Made by a program: the position numbers and the translations under genes. Shown here piece after piece: positions 25,177 through 34,585 of a stretch of DNA of 64,000 bases. Every line of letters begins with the position of its first letter. Within the stretch, counting starts at the first letter, position 1. The notes under the pieces were generated by a model, which saw only the letters and a list, made by a program, of their open reading frames with translations, searched no databases and had not been told where the DNA came from. Source of the DNA: Salegentibacter maritimus (lineage in GTDB: Bacteria > Bacteroidota > Bacteroidia > Flavobacteriales > Flavobacteriaceae); assembly GCF_016236915.1 (NCBI RefSeq), contig NZ_JAEHOK010000003.1, positions 144,882-208,881 on the forward strand, given 5' to 3'.

Positions 25177-26331
25177 TTACAAAAGCAACAAGGGAGCTAT
25201 AATGCCCACCCTCACTTCATTTCTATTATAGTTTGCGGCTCCCAGTTCTTTTACAGCATAGTTTGAATAATCATAATACCTACCAATATAGGCCAGAAAA
25301 AACCTGATATCAATTTTCTTAAACGGACTATAGTATAAGGTAGGAACCATCCCGTAGCTTCTTCTCATGTGTTTACGATCGCTTGTAACATTAGAATAGG
25401 CGCTACTGGTCATTAAACTTAATAAGCCTTTAAATTTTGAATTAAATTGATATTCGGCCCTAAACCAGTTTTCAATATACAGTACGTCTTCTGCAATAGA
25501 TTCATCTGCAAAAATTTCGGTTACAATACCTTTGGTATCTACTTCTTCGAAACTGTAATTAAAATCATACATTAAGCTGAAGTTTCGGTTTTGATATTTA
25601 TTCCCTAAAGTAAAAAAGTAGGTTCCTCTGTTTTTTACCTGGTTAGAATAGCTAAGGCTGTAAATAGTTTGAAATTTACCATCAAAAAAACTTCCGCGCC
25701 AGTTTCCAACCACCGCTACCGGCCAATCGGGTTCCTGGATATTTTCAGCAACAACATCGCCATAAATATCTTCGTAATGCATTGTACGGGAATTTAGCAC
25801 CTGAAAACCAAACTTATGCCCTCCTAAAGGTTTATAGGTAATACCGGCACCGGTTACAAAGGCTAAAGCATTGCTTTGAATATCGTTATACTCCAACACC
25901 TCAAGAGCTTTAAATTCATATTCATAACCTCCGTAAAAAGCATAGGTTTTTCCCAATATAATATCTACAGTAGGACTAAGCTTAATATCCAGATAAGCCA
26001 ACTCTATATTACTTCCCAACTGGTCCAGGCTTTGTACATCACTACCTTTATTAAAACGATTCCTAAAGCTAAAATCAATCCTATCGTGTAATTTTGCTGA
26101 AAATCCCATTGCTGTGAATCCATTCTCAAACTGTATCCCATTATAATAGCGGTCGCCGCCCCTAAAAGTATACGCCTGAAACTCGGTACGCATATCAAAA
26201 GTTATATTCAAATTTTCTAAAAGGCTTTTCTTTTCCAAAGAGATAAGAGGTTCTTTCAAACTATCTTTTACCTGTGAAAACCCAAAAAAGGGAGTTAATA
26301 ATAGCACAGTTATCAGAAAAGACTTTAGCAT
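25177..26331 (-). CDS. Outer-membrane porin, beta-barrel
   Basis: 384 residues with a Sec signal peptide (LLLTPFFGFSQ) and a long run of amphipathic strands with aromatic girdles (FDMRTEFQAYTFRG, LGSNIELAYLDIKLSP, LSYSNQVKNRGTYFFTLG), in the manner of phosphate-selective porin-like (OprP-type) barrels of Bacteroidota. Forms a passive channel in the outer membrane. It lies between the nos operon and the sugar locus; neither association is shown by sequence, and no operator of either type is seen before it. Confidence 0.7.
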   Translation of the reverse strand: MLKSFLITVLLLTPFFGFSQVKDSLKEPLISLEKKSLLENLNITFDMRTEFQAYTFRGGDRYYNGIQFENGFTAMGFSAKLHDRIDFSFRNRFNKGSDVQSLDQLGSNIELAYLDIKLSPTVDIILGKTYAFYGGYEYEFKALEVLEYNDIQSNALAFVTGAGITYKPLGGHKFGFQVLNSRTMHYEDIYGDVVAENIQEPDWPVAVVGNWRGSFFDGKFQTIYSLSYSNQVKNRGTYFFTLGNKYQNRNFSLMYDFNYSFEEVDTKGIVTEIFADESIAEDVLYIENWFRAEYQFNSKFKGLLSLMTSSAYSNVTSDRKHMRRSYGMVPTLYYSPFKKIDIRFFLAYIGRYYDYSNYAVKELGAANYNRNEVRVGIIAPLLLL

Positions 26332-26415
26332 ACAGATTAGAGATTTAAAATTTTAAGCTTTAGGGTTGAACATTTTTTTCTCAATAGGTTTATTTAAAAA
26401 CAAAAAACTATCAGA

Positions 26416-26528
26416 AAATTACCTCGGAACAAGTCCACGAGGCATTCGTTGGAAACAACTTTTTAATTTCGAAGCAAGCTTCAGGGTATTATAGCCTTTG
26501 GCAATGCTACTAAAGCATCTTTATTAAA
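26416..26528 (+). repeat. ~110-bp interspersed repeat, copy 2
   Basis: AATTACCTCGGAACAAGTCC…ACGAGGCATTCGTTGGAAAC…AGCCTTTGGCAATGCTACTA. Matches 15611-15729 and 62546-62657. It lies in the 416-bp gap between the porin and the GH31 gene, which has no other gene. Confidence 0.75.
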
Positions 26529-26613
26529 TCTACTAAAATTTTATGGAAATATTACTCTTATCCACATATTTCACAAATTCTGTTGCATTTGTATTTTCAG
26601 ACATTCCTTAATC

Positions 26614-26652
26614 AAAAAAAGGGTTCAGAATTCTCTCAAATCCTAAACCCTT
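26614..26652 (-). terminator. Rho-independent terminator of the left sugar operon
   Basis: On the minus strand AAGGGTT and AACCCTT form the base of a stem with an inner GGATT/AATTC pairing, followed by seven T. It lies about 95 bp after the stop of the GH31 gene and faces the right way to end the sulfatase-GH20-GH31 transcript. Confidence 0.75.
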
Positions 26653-26747
26653 CTTATTTATTTTGAAATATCGCAGCCTAAAATTAAAAATTAACAGGCA
26701 AATTTCTATTCCTTTTGATTAAGAAGATTTCCTTAAAAATTATAAAT

Positions 26748-28388
26748 CTATTTAGTTAGTCTTTCAAAATAAGGCAGTTCATCTAAATCAGCCTGGACCA
26801 CTTTTTTTGTAGGCCCTTTAATTATTTTACCCGAAGAATCTTCCCATTTTCCCTTTGGGAAATGGACTATTCGTTCTCTTTTCCCCTTTTCTAAAACCGG
26901 CGCTACCAAAACCTTATCACCTAACATAAACTGATCTTTTACCAGTTCAAACCCCTTGTTTGGAAAGCTATATTCCATGGTACGAACAATTGGCTCCCCC
27001 GTTTTAGAAGATTCTTTGGCTAGTTGCATAATATAAGGTGTAAACTCTTTTCGTAAAGCTACACTCTCTTGTACGGCCTGTAAGTGTTCCTTATCTAAAA
27101 TACGCCAGGGAGCCACTGAAAACTGCATCATAGGCATTAAGGCATGTACCTGTGCCGAACGCACAATAAGCTCCTGGTCTATAGTTTCGGCATTAAGAAA
27201 TGAAGAAAACTCACCACCTCCTATCATATCGGGTGCACTGTAGGCATATCCCATTAACCCCTGTACGGTAATATTGGGAATTAAAGTAGAAAGATCTCCC
27301 CACCTATGTCCTTTATCACTAAGGCGTTGTGCCAGAGGTTGTCCTCCCATTTTCCACATCGCACGATATTCATTTAAAGGAAAATCGAGACCTATTTCCC
27401 CAAAAAGTTTAGCATGCTCATTCGGGCTGGTATTTGGCTTGTGGGAAACAAGTACATCGGGATAAAAATTAAAATCGCCAGCATCAAGTTTAAAACCGTC
27501 TACGCCATAATTTTCCTGGAGGTATTCTAACTCCCCCTTAAACCATTTTTTGGCGGCAGGGTTAGAAAAGTCTAATAAAGCACTCACCCCATTCCACCAA
27601 TAGATCATAGCAGGTTCGTTTGGTGGAAGCAGCCTTGTTTCTGTGTTTTTTTCTTTCCCGGGATTTGTTAAAAACAATTCTTTTTTTGCTAAATCTCTGT
27701 AAACGTCACTATCGGGACTTACAAAAGGACATACCCATAACATTACTTTAAAACCAAGATCATGCAGTTCATCTATCATAGCTTTAGGGTTTGGAAATCT
27801 ACCTTCGTGAAAATTCCACTTCCCATAATCTTCCTGCCAGTTATCGTCTATCATTAGCACTCCCGGAGGCAACCCATTATCTATGATTGAGTGGGCGTAT
27901 TCTAAAATATCTTCTTGATTTTGATTATACATGAGCTCTATCCAGGTATTATACTGCGGAGCTTTAAAAAGCAATTCGTCAGGTAATTCCCCGGTAGAAG
28001 GGAAGAAATTTTCAGAAGCATACTTATAAGCCTCTTTTAAGTTCTTGCCAGCATTAATAACCTTAATATCTCTTCTCGCATCCAGTTCTATGATGTCTTC
28101 AGAAACACTAAATTTAAAAGGTTCTTCAGACCATATTACCCGACCCTTACTGGAAACCAATAAAGGTTGTACCTGATTGTATTTGTTGATTCCATACATA
28201 TTAAAAGAATAACCGGAAGAAAAAGGCATGCGATGTCCGTCGCTAACCGCCCCACCCCACCAGGATTCATTTTTAAGGATTTTTACTTCTTTACTATTTT
28301 GAGCCTGGGCTGAAAAACTAAAAAAGCTGAGTAAAACAAGACATAGAATAGTTGTTCTATAAAGCTTTTGAGATTGTTTTTGATTCAT
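26748..28388 (-). CDS. Glycoside hydrolase family 31 enzyme
   Basis: 546 residues with a signal peptide (SFFSFSAQAQ). The GH31 barrel has the nucleophile motif GVDGFKLDAGDF (Asp302), an N-terminal beta-sandwich, and a SAPDMIGGG stretch that contains the likely acid/base Asp. The motif is the KLDAGD type seen in alpha-galactosidase/MYORG-like members, not the maltase type, so an alpha-galactosidase or similar exo-alpha-glycosidase is the best guess. It is the last gene of the left operon and acts in the periplasm or at the surface. Confidence 0.85.
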   Translation of the reverse strand: MNQKQSQKLYRTTILCLVLLSFFSFSAQAQNSKEVKILKNESWWGGAVSDGHRMPFSSGYSFNMYGINKYNQVQPLLVSSKGRVIWSEEPFKFSVSEDIIELDARRDIKVINAGKNLKEAYKYASENFFPSTGELPDELLFKAPQYNTWIELMYNQNQEDILEYAHSIIDNGLPPGVLMIDDNWQEDYGKWNFHEGRFPNPKAMIDELHDLGFKVMLWVCPFVSPDSDVYRDLAKKELFLTNPGKEKNTETRLLPPNEPAMIYWWNGVSALLDFSNPAAKKWFKGELEYLQENYGVDGFKLDAGDFNFYPDVLVSHKPNTSPNEHAKLFGEIGLDFPLNEYRAMWKMGGQPLAQRLSDKGHRWGDLSTLIPNITVQGLMGYAYSAPDMIGGGEFSSFLNAETIDQELIVRSAQVHALMPMMQFSVAPWRILDKEHLQAVQESVALRKEFTPYIMQLAKESSKTGEPIVRTMEYSFPNKGFELVKDQFMLGDKVLVAPVLEKGKRERIVHFPKGKWEDSSGKIIKGPTKKVVQADLDELPYFERLTK

Positions 28389-28479
28389 ACTTATTTCTCT
28401 TAATAATTTGTTTGACTGGGTCTTTAATTTAAATTTTAGAATTTTTGCTTATATTTTATTTGCTAAAGTATGCTTCCAT

Positions 28480-30111
28480 TTAATTATCCTTATTGGGTAA
28501 TGCTTCTTTAATAGGTGCAAAATAGATTCCTTTATCTGTCCATGTTTCCAAAAGCGCAGGAAGCCGGCTCATAAACCTATTAAAATCTTTCTGCTTAGGT
28601 TGGGTCCAACCTACTTCTGCATAGGCCGCAATACGAGGAAAAACCATATAATCCATATAACCACTGGTAGGGATCCACTCTCCCCACATTTGGGCACCTG
28701 TACCTATAACATTATTGTGATATTGTGTTTCTAAACTTTCAGGAATCGGGTTAAAATTATAAGCTCTTTCCAAAGAAATATTGCTATAAGAATAATCGAG
28801 GTAGGTTTCGGTATGTAAAGAATTAACAATTTCATATCCTTCAGCAGCTGCCTCTGTCATTAACTTGATATCGCCACGCCAAAAGTGTACTACAGAACTT
28901 TTAGACAATTCCTCTTCTGCTGCTTTATCCTTTTTGGCCTGATATTCGTGAATGTTCTGCCCTAAAATCTCGTTCCAGCCCATCATCTTACGCCCTTTAC
29001 TTTCTAAATATTGGGAAATTCTATTGGTAAAAGCTACTTGTAAATCGGCAAAAGTATTTAGATTATTTTCCTTCATATAATTTTTAATCATCGCCGATTG
29101 TTCCCAATGCTCATACTTGGCTTCATCGCCACCAATATGGATTACTTTTGAAGGAAACAGCGCCATTACCTCATCCAATACATCGGTAAGAAACTCGTAA
29201 ACCTTTGGATCGGCTACATTAAAAATATCTTCGCTAACCCCAAAATTAATCGGCACCTCTATTTCCTCTCCCGAAGAGCCCAACCAGGGATATGCAGCGA
29301 TTGCTGCAGAAGCGTGCCCGGGCATTTCAATTTCAGGAACCACCGTGATATACCGATCTTCGGCATATTTTATAATCTCTTTAATTTCTTCCTGGGTATA
29401 AAAACCTTCATGGGGTTCTCCAGATTGTATGGGGCTATTCCATTTTCGGGGACCAACCTGTGTACTTGCCCTCTTAGATCCAATTTCGGTAAGTAAAGGA
29501 TATTTTTTAATTTCAATACGCCAGCCCTGGTCATCTACCAAATGCCAGTGAAAAACGTTCATTTTTAACCTTGCCATCTCGTCTAGCAACTTCTTCACCT
29601 GTGTTATACCTTTAAAATACCTGGCTTCATCCAGCATAAATGCCCTCCATTCAAAACGCGGGGCGTCGGTAATTTCAACATAGCTCAAAACATGATCTTT
29701 ATTGGTTTTTAGCATTTGAAGTAGCGTTTGTAGCCCATAAAAAAGGCCCTGTTCGCTTGCTGCGGAAATTTTCACCCCTTTTTTGTCTATGAGTAAATTG
29801 TAGCCTCCTTTAGATTTAGTCTCTATTTTATTATCTAAAATAAAATGTACGTTGGCTGAAGACTTACTTTTGGCGAGTGTAATATTTCCTTCAAAATTAT
29901 CCTGTAATGCTTCTGAAGCATATTCCAATAATGGGTTTAGGGTTTCTTTATTTATCCTTAAGCTCAATTTATTTTTGTGCGCAAAGTTTCCTTCAGTTTT
30001 AATCATTTTATTGGGCTGCGGAATTACCTGAAAAGCATCATCTTGTGCTATCGATACAAATGGTAACATAAGCAACAGGGAGTAGCCCAGGAATCTGAGG
30101 GATTTAATCAT
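28480..30111 (-). CDS. GH20 beta-N-acetylhexosaminidase
   Basis: 543 residues. Signal peptide MIKSLRFLGYSLLLMLPF…IAQ, an N-terminal GH20b-type domain, then the catalytic barrel: FHWHLVDDQGWRIEIKKYP, PGHASAAIAAYPWLG and HIGGDEAKYEHW with the catalytic Asp-Glu pair (D329, E330). It removes terminal beta-GlcNAc or beta-GalNAc by substrate-assisted catalysis. It is inside the sulfatase operon, which argues that the target glycan carries beta-linked N-acetylhexosamine. Periplasmic. Confidence 0.93.
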   Translation of the reverse strand: MIKSLRFLGYSLLLMLPFVSIAQDDAFQVIPQPNKMIKTEGNFAHKNKLSLRINKETLNPLLEYASEALQDNFEGNITLAKSKSSANVHFILDNKIETKSKGGYNLLIDKKGVKISAASEQGLFYGLQTLLQMLKTNKDHVLSYVEITDAPRFEWRAFMLDEARYFKGITQVKKLLDEMARLKMNVFHWHLVDDQGWRIEIKKYPLLTEIGSKRASTQVGPRKWNSPIQSGEPHEGFYTQEEIKEIIKYAEDRYITVVPEIEMPGHASAAIAAYPWLGSSGEEIEVPINFGVSEDIFNVADPKVYEFLTDVLDEVMALFPSKVIHIGGDEAKYEHWEQSAMIKNYMKENNLNTFADLQVAFTNRISQYLESKGRKMMGWNEILGQNIHEYQAKKDKAAEEELSKSSVVHFWRGDIKLMTEAAAEGYEIVNSLHTETYLDYSYSNISLERAYNFNPIPESLETQYHNNVIGTGAQMWGEWIPTSGYMDYMVFPRIAAYAEVGWTQPKQKDFNRFMSRLPALLETWTDKGIYFAPIKEALPNKDN

Positions 30112-30148
30112 ATCTTAGGGTTTTACTAATTTTATTCTGCGTTAGCCA

Positions 30149-31777
30149 TTAATCTTCGGTTACTTTACTATCCCACCAATTTTTATTAGGGCTAAAGTCT
30201 TTAGAAAGCACTTTTTTTCGTTCTGCTTCCAGATTTGGCAACAGATTATTTACTTTCTTTTCGTACAACTCTTCGGCTAATTCAGGGTCGTGCATTGGAT
30301 CTTTTTCTGGTTTCTTTGCGGCAACTTCTTTTAGAAATTCTTCTAACTCCTTCCGCATTTTTGAAGTAATCTCCGGGCTTTCTGATGCAACATCATTTTG
30401 TTCTCCGGGATCGATATTTAAGTTATATAACTCATCTCTATCATCTTCGTAATAATGGATTAATTTCCAATCTTTTTTCCGAATAATGGAAGAAGGCTCG
30501 CCCCCCTGATTTCCGTAATGCGGATAATGCCAATAAAGGTTCCTATCGGCAATCTTTTTACCTTCCAATAATGGTTTTAGGCTTTTCCCATCTTTATGCT
30601 GATTTGGCAATAGATCGGTATTCGCAAAATCAAGCAGTGTTGGGTAAAAGTCGGTGCCTGTTACAGGCTCCTCTATCTTTTTGGGAGCATCTTTCATCCA
30701 GGGAACTTTAATAAAGAAAGGTTCTCTTATACCTCCTTCCCATTGGTAGCCTTTCCCCCCACGTAATGGCAAATTTGAAGTAGAAAAGGAATCTCCGGAA
30801 GCCACACCACCATTATCTGAAGTAAAAACAACAATTGTATTATCGGCTATTCCCAATTCCTGTAATTTATCTAAAACCAGGCCTACAGCATCGTCCATTT
30901 GTTCTACAAGCCCCGCATAGATAGGATTATCCTGAACAGTACGAATAGGAAGTACGCGCTCCATTTCGTACCCACTTTCTTTGATTCCTAATTTTTCTGC
31001 TTTATTACGGTATTTTTCCCATTTTTTTTCGGTAGTCTGAATGGGGCCGTGAACAGCATAAAACGAAAGAAAAGCGAAAAAAGGCTCGTCTTTATTTGCT
31101 GTCATAAAATCTGAAGTTTCCCTGGCCAGGCGCATAGAGAGATTTTCGGCTTTTTCCCGGTTTGGAAGTTTAGGATTTTCCCAAGGAGAAAAATAACCAC
31201 CTATTGGTGTCCCAACATCCCAGCCTCCTTTATTAATTTCAAATCCGTGATCTTCAGGATAAGAGCCTTCGTCTCCTAAATGCCACTTCCCGGCAAAAAA
31301 AGTTTTATAACCGGCATCACGCATAGCTTCTGCCAAACTTGTATCTTTTTTGGGTAATTGATGAACATAATCTGCGGGCAGCAGTTTACTATTCCTACCA
31401 AGTCTACGCCAATCTTTACCTGTAGCCTCACCAATCCAATTTGTAACCCCATGACGGGCTGTAAATTTACCGGTCATAATACTGGCACGGGCAGGACTAC
31501 AAACCCTACTGGCAGAATACCCCTGAGTAAAGATAGTACCTTCATGAGCTATACGATCTATATTAGGTGTTTCATAAAAATCACTTCCGGTAACACTAAG
31601 ATCGTGAAGCCCCATATCATCTACAAGAATAAAGACTATGTTGGGATTTTTATTATTTTCTTTGTTAGAATCATCTGAAGCTTTGTCATTATAATTTTTA
31701 CAGCTTAGAATAACTAAACTTAGCAAAAGCCCACTTAATAAAACTTTCGTTTTGTTAGATTTTAGGAGAGAAATCAT
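30149..31777 (-). CDS. S1-family sulfatase (CSPAR)
   Basis: 542 residues, a lipoprotein (LVILSC, Cys26). The formylglycine site is CSPAR (Cys93) within SRVCSPARASIMTG. The metal ligands are in ILVDDMG and VFTSDNGG, and GKWHLGD is present. It needs oxidation of Cys93 by a sulfatase-maturing enzyme, which is not in this window. Hydrolyses a sulfate ester of the locus's glycan in the periplasm; the subfamily cannot be told by eye. It precedes GH20 by 37 bp. Confidence 0.93.
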   Translation of the reverse strand: MISLLKSNKTKVLLSGLLLSLVILSCKNYNDKASDDSNKENNKNPNIVFILVDDMGLHDLSVTGSDFYETPNIDRIAHEGTIFTQGYSASRVCSPARASIMTGKFTARHGVTNWIGEATGKDWRRLGRNSKLLPADYVHQLPKKDTSLAEAMRDAGYKTFFAGKWHLGDEGSYPEDHGFEINKGGWDVGTPIGGYFSPWENPKLPNREKAENLSMRLARETSDFMTANKDEPFFAFLSFYAVHGPIQTTEKKWEKYRNKAEKLGIKESGYEMERVLPIRTVQDNPIYAGLVEQMDDAVGLVLDKLQELGIADNTIVVFTSDNGGVASGDSFSTSNLPLRGGKGYQWEGGIREPFFIKVPWMKDAPKKIEEPVTGTDFYPTLLDFANTDLLPNQHKDGKSLKPLLEGKKIADRNLYWHYPHYGNQGGEPSSIIRKKDWKLIHYYEDDRDELYNLNIDPGEQNDVASESPEITSKMRKELEEFLKEVAAKKPEKDPMHDPELAEELYEKKVNNLLPNLEAERKKVLSKDFSPNKNWWDSKVTED

Positions 31778-31889
31778 GCGTTTGTATTTAGTTTGATATT
31801 TTAACTCGTAAAAATATCATAATATAGTTATACCTCCTAACATGGTTTCCTATAAAATCACAAAAGCGGAGAATTGATTCTTCCCTCCC

Positions 31890-32816
31890 TTATTCTTTCA
31901 CTAAAAGATCAACACCTACCGGGTAGTGGTCTGATAAATATTCGGTTTCCCCTTCATTAAATATAAATGCATCCACTACTTTATCCAGCATCCCGGATGG
32001 CAAAAAAATGTAGTCAATTCTTTCTTCAATTTTTGAGCGCACACTCTTATGTTTTGAAACATTCATTAAAATTGGGCTAGGGAATGTAGCACGCTTATTT
32101 GCCGCTATATACTCACGACATATATCAACTAATGGGTATGATAAAAACATAGAAATTGTTGAATAATCAAATCTTCCTTCTATTAAGTTTTCACTATTAT
32201 TTCCTCCATAATTCTGTAGTAATTTAGTTGCATTTCCCTCCATATAATCGGCATCCATAGGTGAATGCGCATTCATATCGCCCATTAATAAAAAGTTGTC
32301 CAAACCTTTATCCTGGATATAGTTTACGATAAAATTGGCTTCCTGCAACCTTTCTTTTGTGTTAGATGGATTTAAGTGTGTCACTAAAAAATCGAAGCCA
32401 TAGGTTTCAACATGTAAAAGACCGTGACCAACATTTGCAACGATTTTGTTCTTTATATTTATTGGTTTTTTTGAAGTTATTCCCACAGGATAACCATCTT
32501 CTTTAACAATTGCTGCGTAGGAATGCCCCCATTTCTTAGCCAATGCAATTAAACTTTCCTGAGTAAAATTATTAAGTTCCTGCATTGCCAATACTTCGGG
32601 ATCCTGACTCTTAACCCAGGCTATGAAACGACCTTGTCGTTCTACATCTTTCCCCCAATTAAAACCATTAAAGATATTATAAGATATAATTCGAATCTTC
32701 TTTACATCAGGTTTCCAATACCTTTCTAAAGAATCAGTATTAACCTGAGCTTGAGATTGGTTAAAACACACCGAAAATATCAGAAAAATCAATGTAGAAA
32801 ATAAAGGCTTTATCAT
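31890..32816 (-). CDS. Endonuclease/exonuclease/phosphatase-fold hydrolase, secreted
   Basis: 308 residues with a signal peptide (FLIFSVCFNQSQAQ). The fold's active-site set is complete: SYNIFNG (Asn), LAMQELNNF (Glu), FLVTHLNPS (His), LMGDMNAHS (Asp, Asn) and YLSDHYPVG (Asp-His). The family includes DNases, sphingomyelinases and inositol phosphatases. In a sulfatase operon an exported phosphodiesterase or phosphatase acting on phosphate-substituted glycan is possible; an extracellular nuclease is the alternative. It lies 112 bp from the sulfatase that follows it and 51 bp from the one that precedes it. Confidence 0.85.
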   Translation of the reverse strand: MIKPLFSTLIFLIFSVCFNQSQAQVNTDSLERYWKPDVKKIRIISYNIFNGFNWGKDVERQGRFIAWVKSQDPEVLAMQELNNFTQESLIALAKKWGHSYAAIVKEDGYPVGITSKKPINIKNKIVANVGHGLLHVETYGFDFLVTHLNPSNTKERLQEANFIVNYIQDKGLDNFLLMGDMNAHSPMDADYMEGNATKLLQNYGGNNSENLIEGRFDYSTISMFLSYPLVDICREYIAANKRATFPSPILMNVSKHKSVRSKIEERIDYIFLPSGMLDKVVDAFIFNEGETEYLSDHYPVGVDLLVKE

Positions 32817-32867
32817 TGAACTGTTTTTTGCTTTTGTTAAAATCTATTTTGAAATCATTGTGCTCTC

Positions 32868-34454
32868 TTATTCCTTCTCAAAAATCTTTATTTGTTCCCA
32901 TTCCTGAGCATTCAATGGTGCATCATTTTGTTGCTTAGTTCCTGAAGTACTTCTACCATTCTCAATTATTGAAGTCATGAGCGCTTTCAATTCTTTGCTT
33001 TTTTCCGGTTTCTTTTCATATAAATTATGCTCCTCCCCAGGGTCTGATTCTATATTATACAATTGAAATACGGGTAGGTCTTTTACCTCTTTAGATCCTG
33101 GTACAGGATCGCTCCAGCCTCCCGAACCAGGGGCAAAAATCATTTTCCAGTTTCCTTTTCTAATCGCAAAAGTTCCGTTTACCGAGTGGTGAACCGTAGC
33201 TTTCCTTTTATAATTAGATGTGGTTTCTTTAGAGAACAGCGGTAGCATTGAAAAGCTATCTTCCCCTTCATTATCCTTTAAATCAACCTCCAGGATATCT
33301 GCTGCTGTGGCTAAAAAATCTGTTGAGCTTATAGTGATATCTGAAGTAGACTTTTGTTCTATATGAGCAGGCCATTTTACAATAAACGGAACACGATGTC
33401 CTCCATCAAAAATATCTGCTTTATGCCCCCGGTACAGATAACTGGATTGGTGCTTTTTCTCCCTAAGTACTTCTAAATTTGCACTTGGAGCCGGACCATT
33501 GTCACTGGTAAAAACTATTAGGGTATTGTCTTCTATTCCAGCCTCTTTCACTGCTTGAGAGAGTTGCCCCATATAGAAATCAATCTCCATAACAAAATCA
33601 CCGTATGGATTTAAACCACTCTTCCCTCTCCACTCACCGGTGGGCAGAATTGGCGTATGTGGCGAAGGCAGTGCCAAATACAAATAGAAAGGACTTTTCT
33701 TTTTAGAACTTTGTTTTACATATTTAATTGCTCTTTCAAAGAAATTGGGCGTAACATCTTCGTGTTCAAAATCGGCTCCAGTAGGGCCCGACCTCCAAAA
33801 CTCATAAGAGTCTTTGTTTTCGGTAATGGTATCGGGCAATGCCGTAATGATATCGTTTTCAACATATACATAAGGTGCCATATCCAGAGAAGCGGCATGT
33901 GCATAGTAATAGTTAAACCCCAAATCTTTTGGTGAATTTTTTATTGGTTTTGAGAAGTCAATATTATCAAAATCCCGCAAATCCCAACCTGCACCCAGAG
34001 AATCTCCAGTTTTTAAGGCCCAATTCCAACCCAAATGCCATTTACCTATAAAAGCAGTATTATAGCCCTGTTTTGTAAGCAAGGATGCGATTGTTGTTCT
34101 ATCGTTAGGAATTAGTGGCTCGGAAGCGCCCGTGAGGACCCCGCTTTTTAAAGGACTTCTCCAGTTATACCTCCCGGTTAGGATACCATAACGAGTGGGA
34201 GTACAAACTGAGGAAGAGGTATGTGCATCGGTAAACTTTATACCCTCAGCTGCCAACTTATCTATATGGGGAGTCTTTATCTTAGACTGGGGATTAAATA
34301 CCTGAATATCTCCATACCCTAAATCATCGGCTAGCACATAAATAATATTTGGAGCTTTTTGCTGAACTTGATTTTCCTTTTTATCGGACTTACAACCAAA
34401 AACAAGAAGGCTAAAAAACCCAACCAGGCTTATTTTTAAAATACTTTTTTTCAT
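32868..34454 (-). CDS. S1-family sulfatase (CTPTR)
   Basis: 528 residues, a lipoprotein (LLVFGC, Cys21). The formylglycine motif is CTPTR (Cys84) in SSVCTPTRYGILTGRYNWR. Other active-site elements are YVLADDLGYGD, GKWHLGWNW and VFTSDNGPAP. Sequences with RYNWRSPLKSGVL and ERAIKYV features resemble sulfatases that act on N-acetylhexosamine 6-O-sulfate, but I cannot place the subfamily. Part of the left operon; its product would remove sulfate before the GH20 enzyme acts. Confidence 0.93.
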   Translation of the reverse strand: MKKSILKISLVGFFSLLVFGCKSDKKENQVQQKAPNIIYVLADDLGYGDIQVFNPQSKIKTPHIDKLAAEGIKFTDAHTSSSVCTPTRYGILTGRYNWRSPLKSGVLTGASEPLIPNDRTTIASLLTKQGYNTAFIGKWHLGWNWALKTGDSLGAGWDLRDFDNIDFSKPIKNSPKDLGFNYYYAHAASLDMAPYVYVENDIITALPDTITENKDSYEFWRSGPTGADFEHEDVTPNFFERAIKYVKQSSKKKSPFYLYLALPSPHTPILPTGEWRGKSGLNPYGDFVMEIDFYMGQLSQAVKEAGIEDNTLIVFTSDNGPAPSANLEVLREKKHQSSYLYRGHKADIFDGGHRVPFIVKWPAHIEQKSTSDITISSTDFLATAADILEVDLKDNEGEDSFSMLPLFSKETTSNYKRKATVHHSVNGTFAIRKGNWKMIFAPGSGGWSDPVPGSKEVKDLPVFQLYNIESDPGEEHNLYEKKPEKSKELKALMTSIIENGRSTSGTKQQNDAPLNAQEWEQIKIFEKE

Positions 34455-34585
34455 TGTTATTATTATAATTCGAAATTAGCTTCCCACCTTACAACACGTG
34501 GGATGCAACCATGTAGTTACCCGCTTTAAGTCCATTTTTTAGCTAAAAGATACAACCGGGCAGTTGCTAAACTTTATTTCTTATT

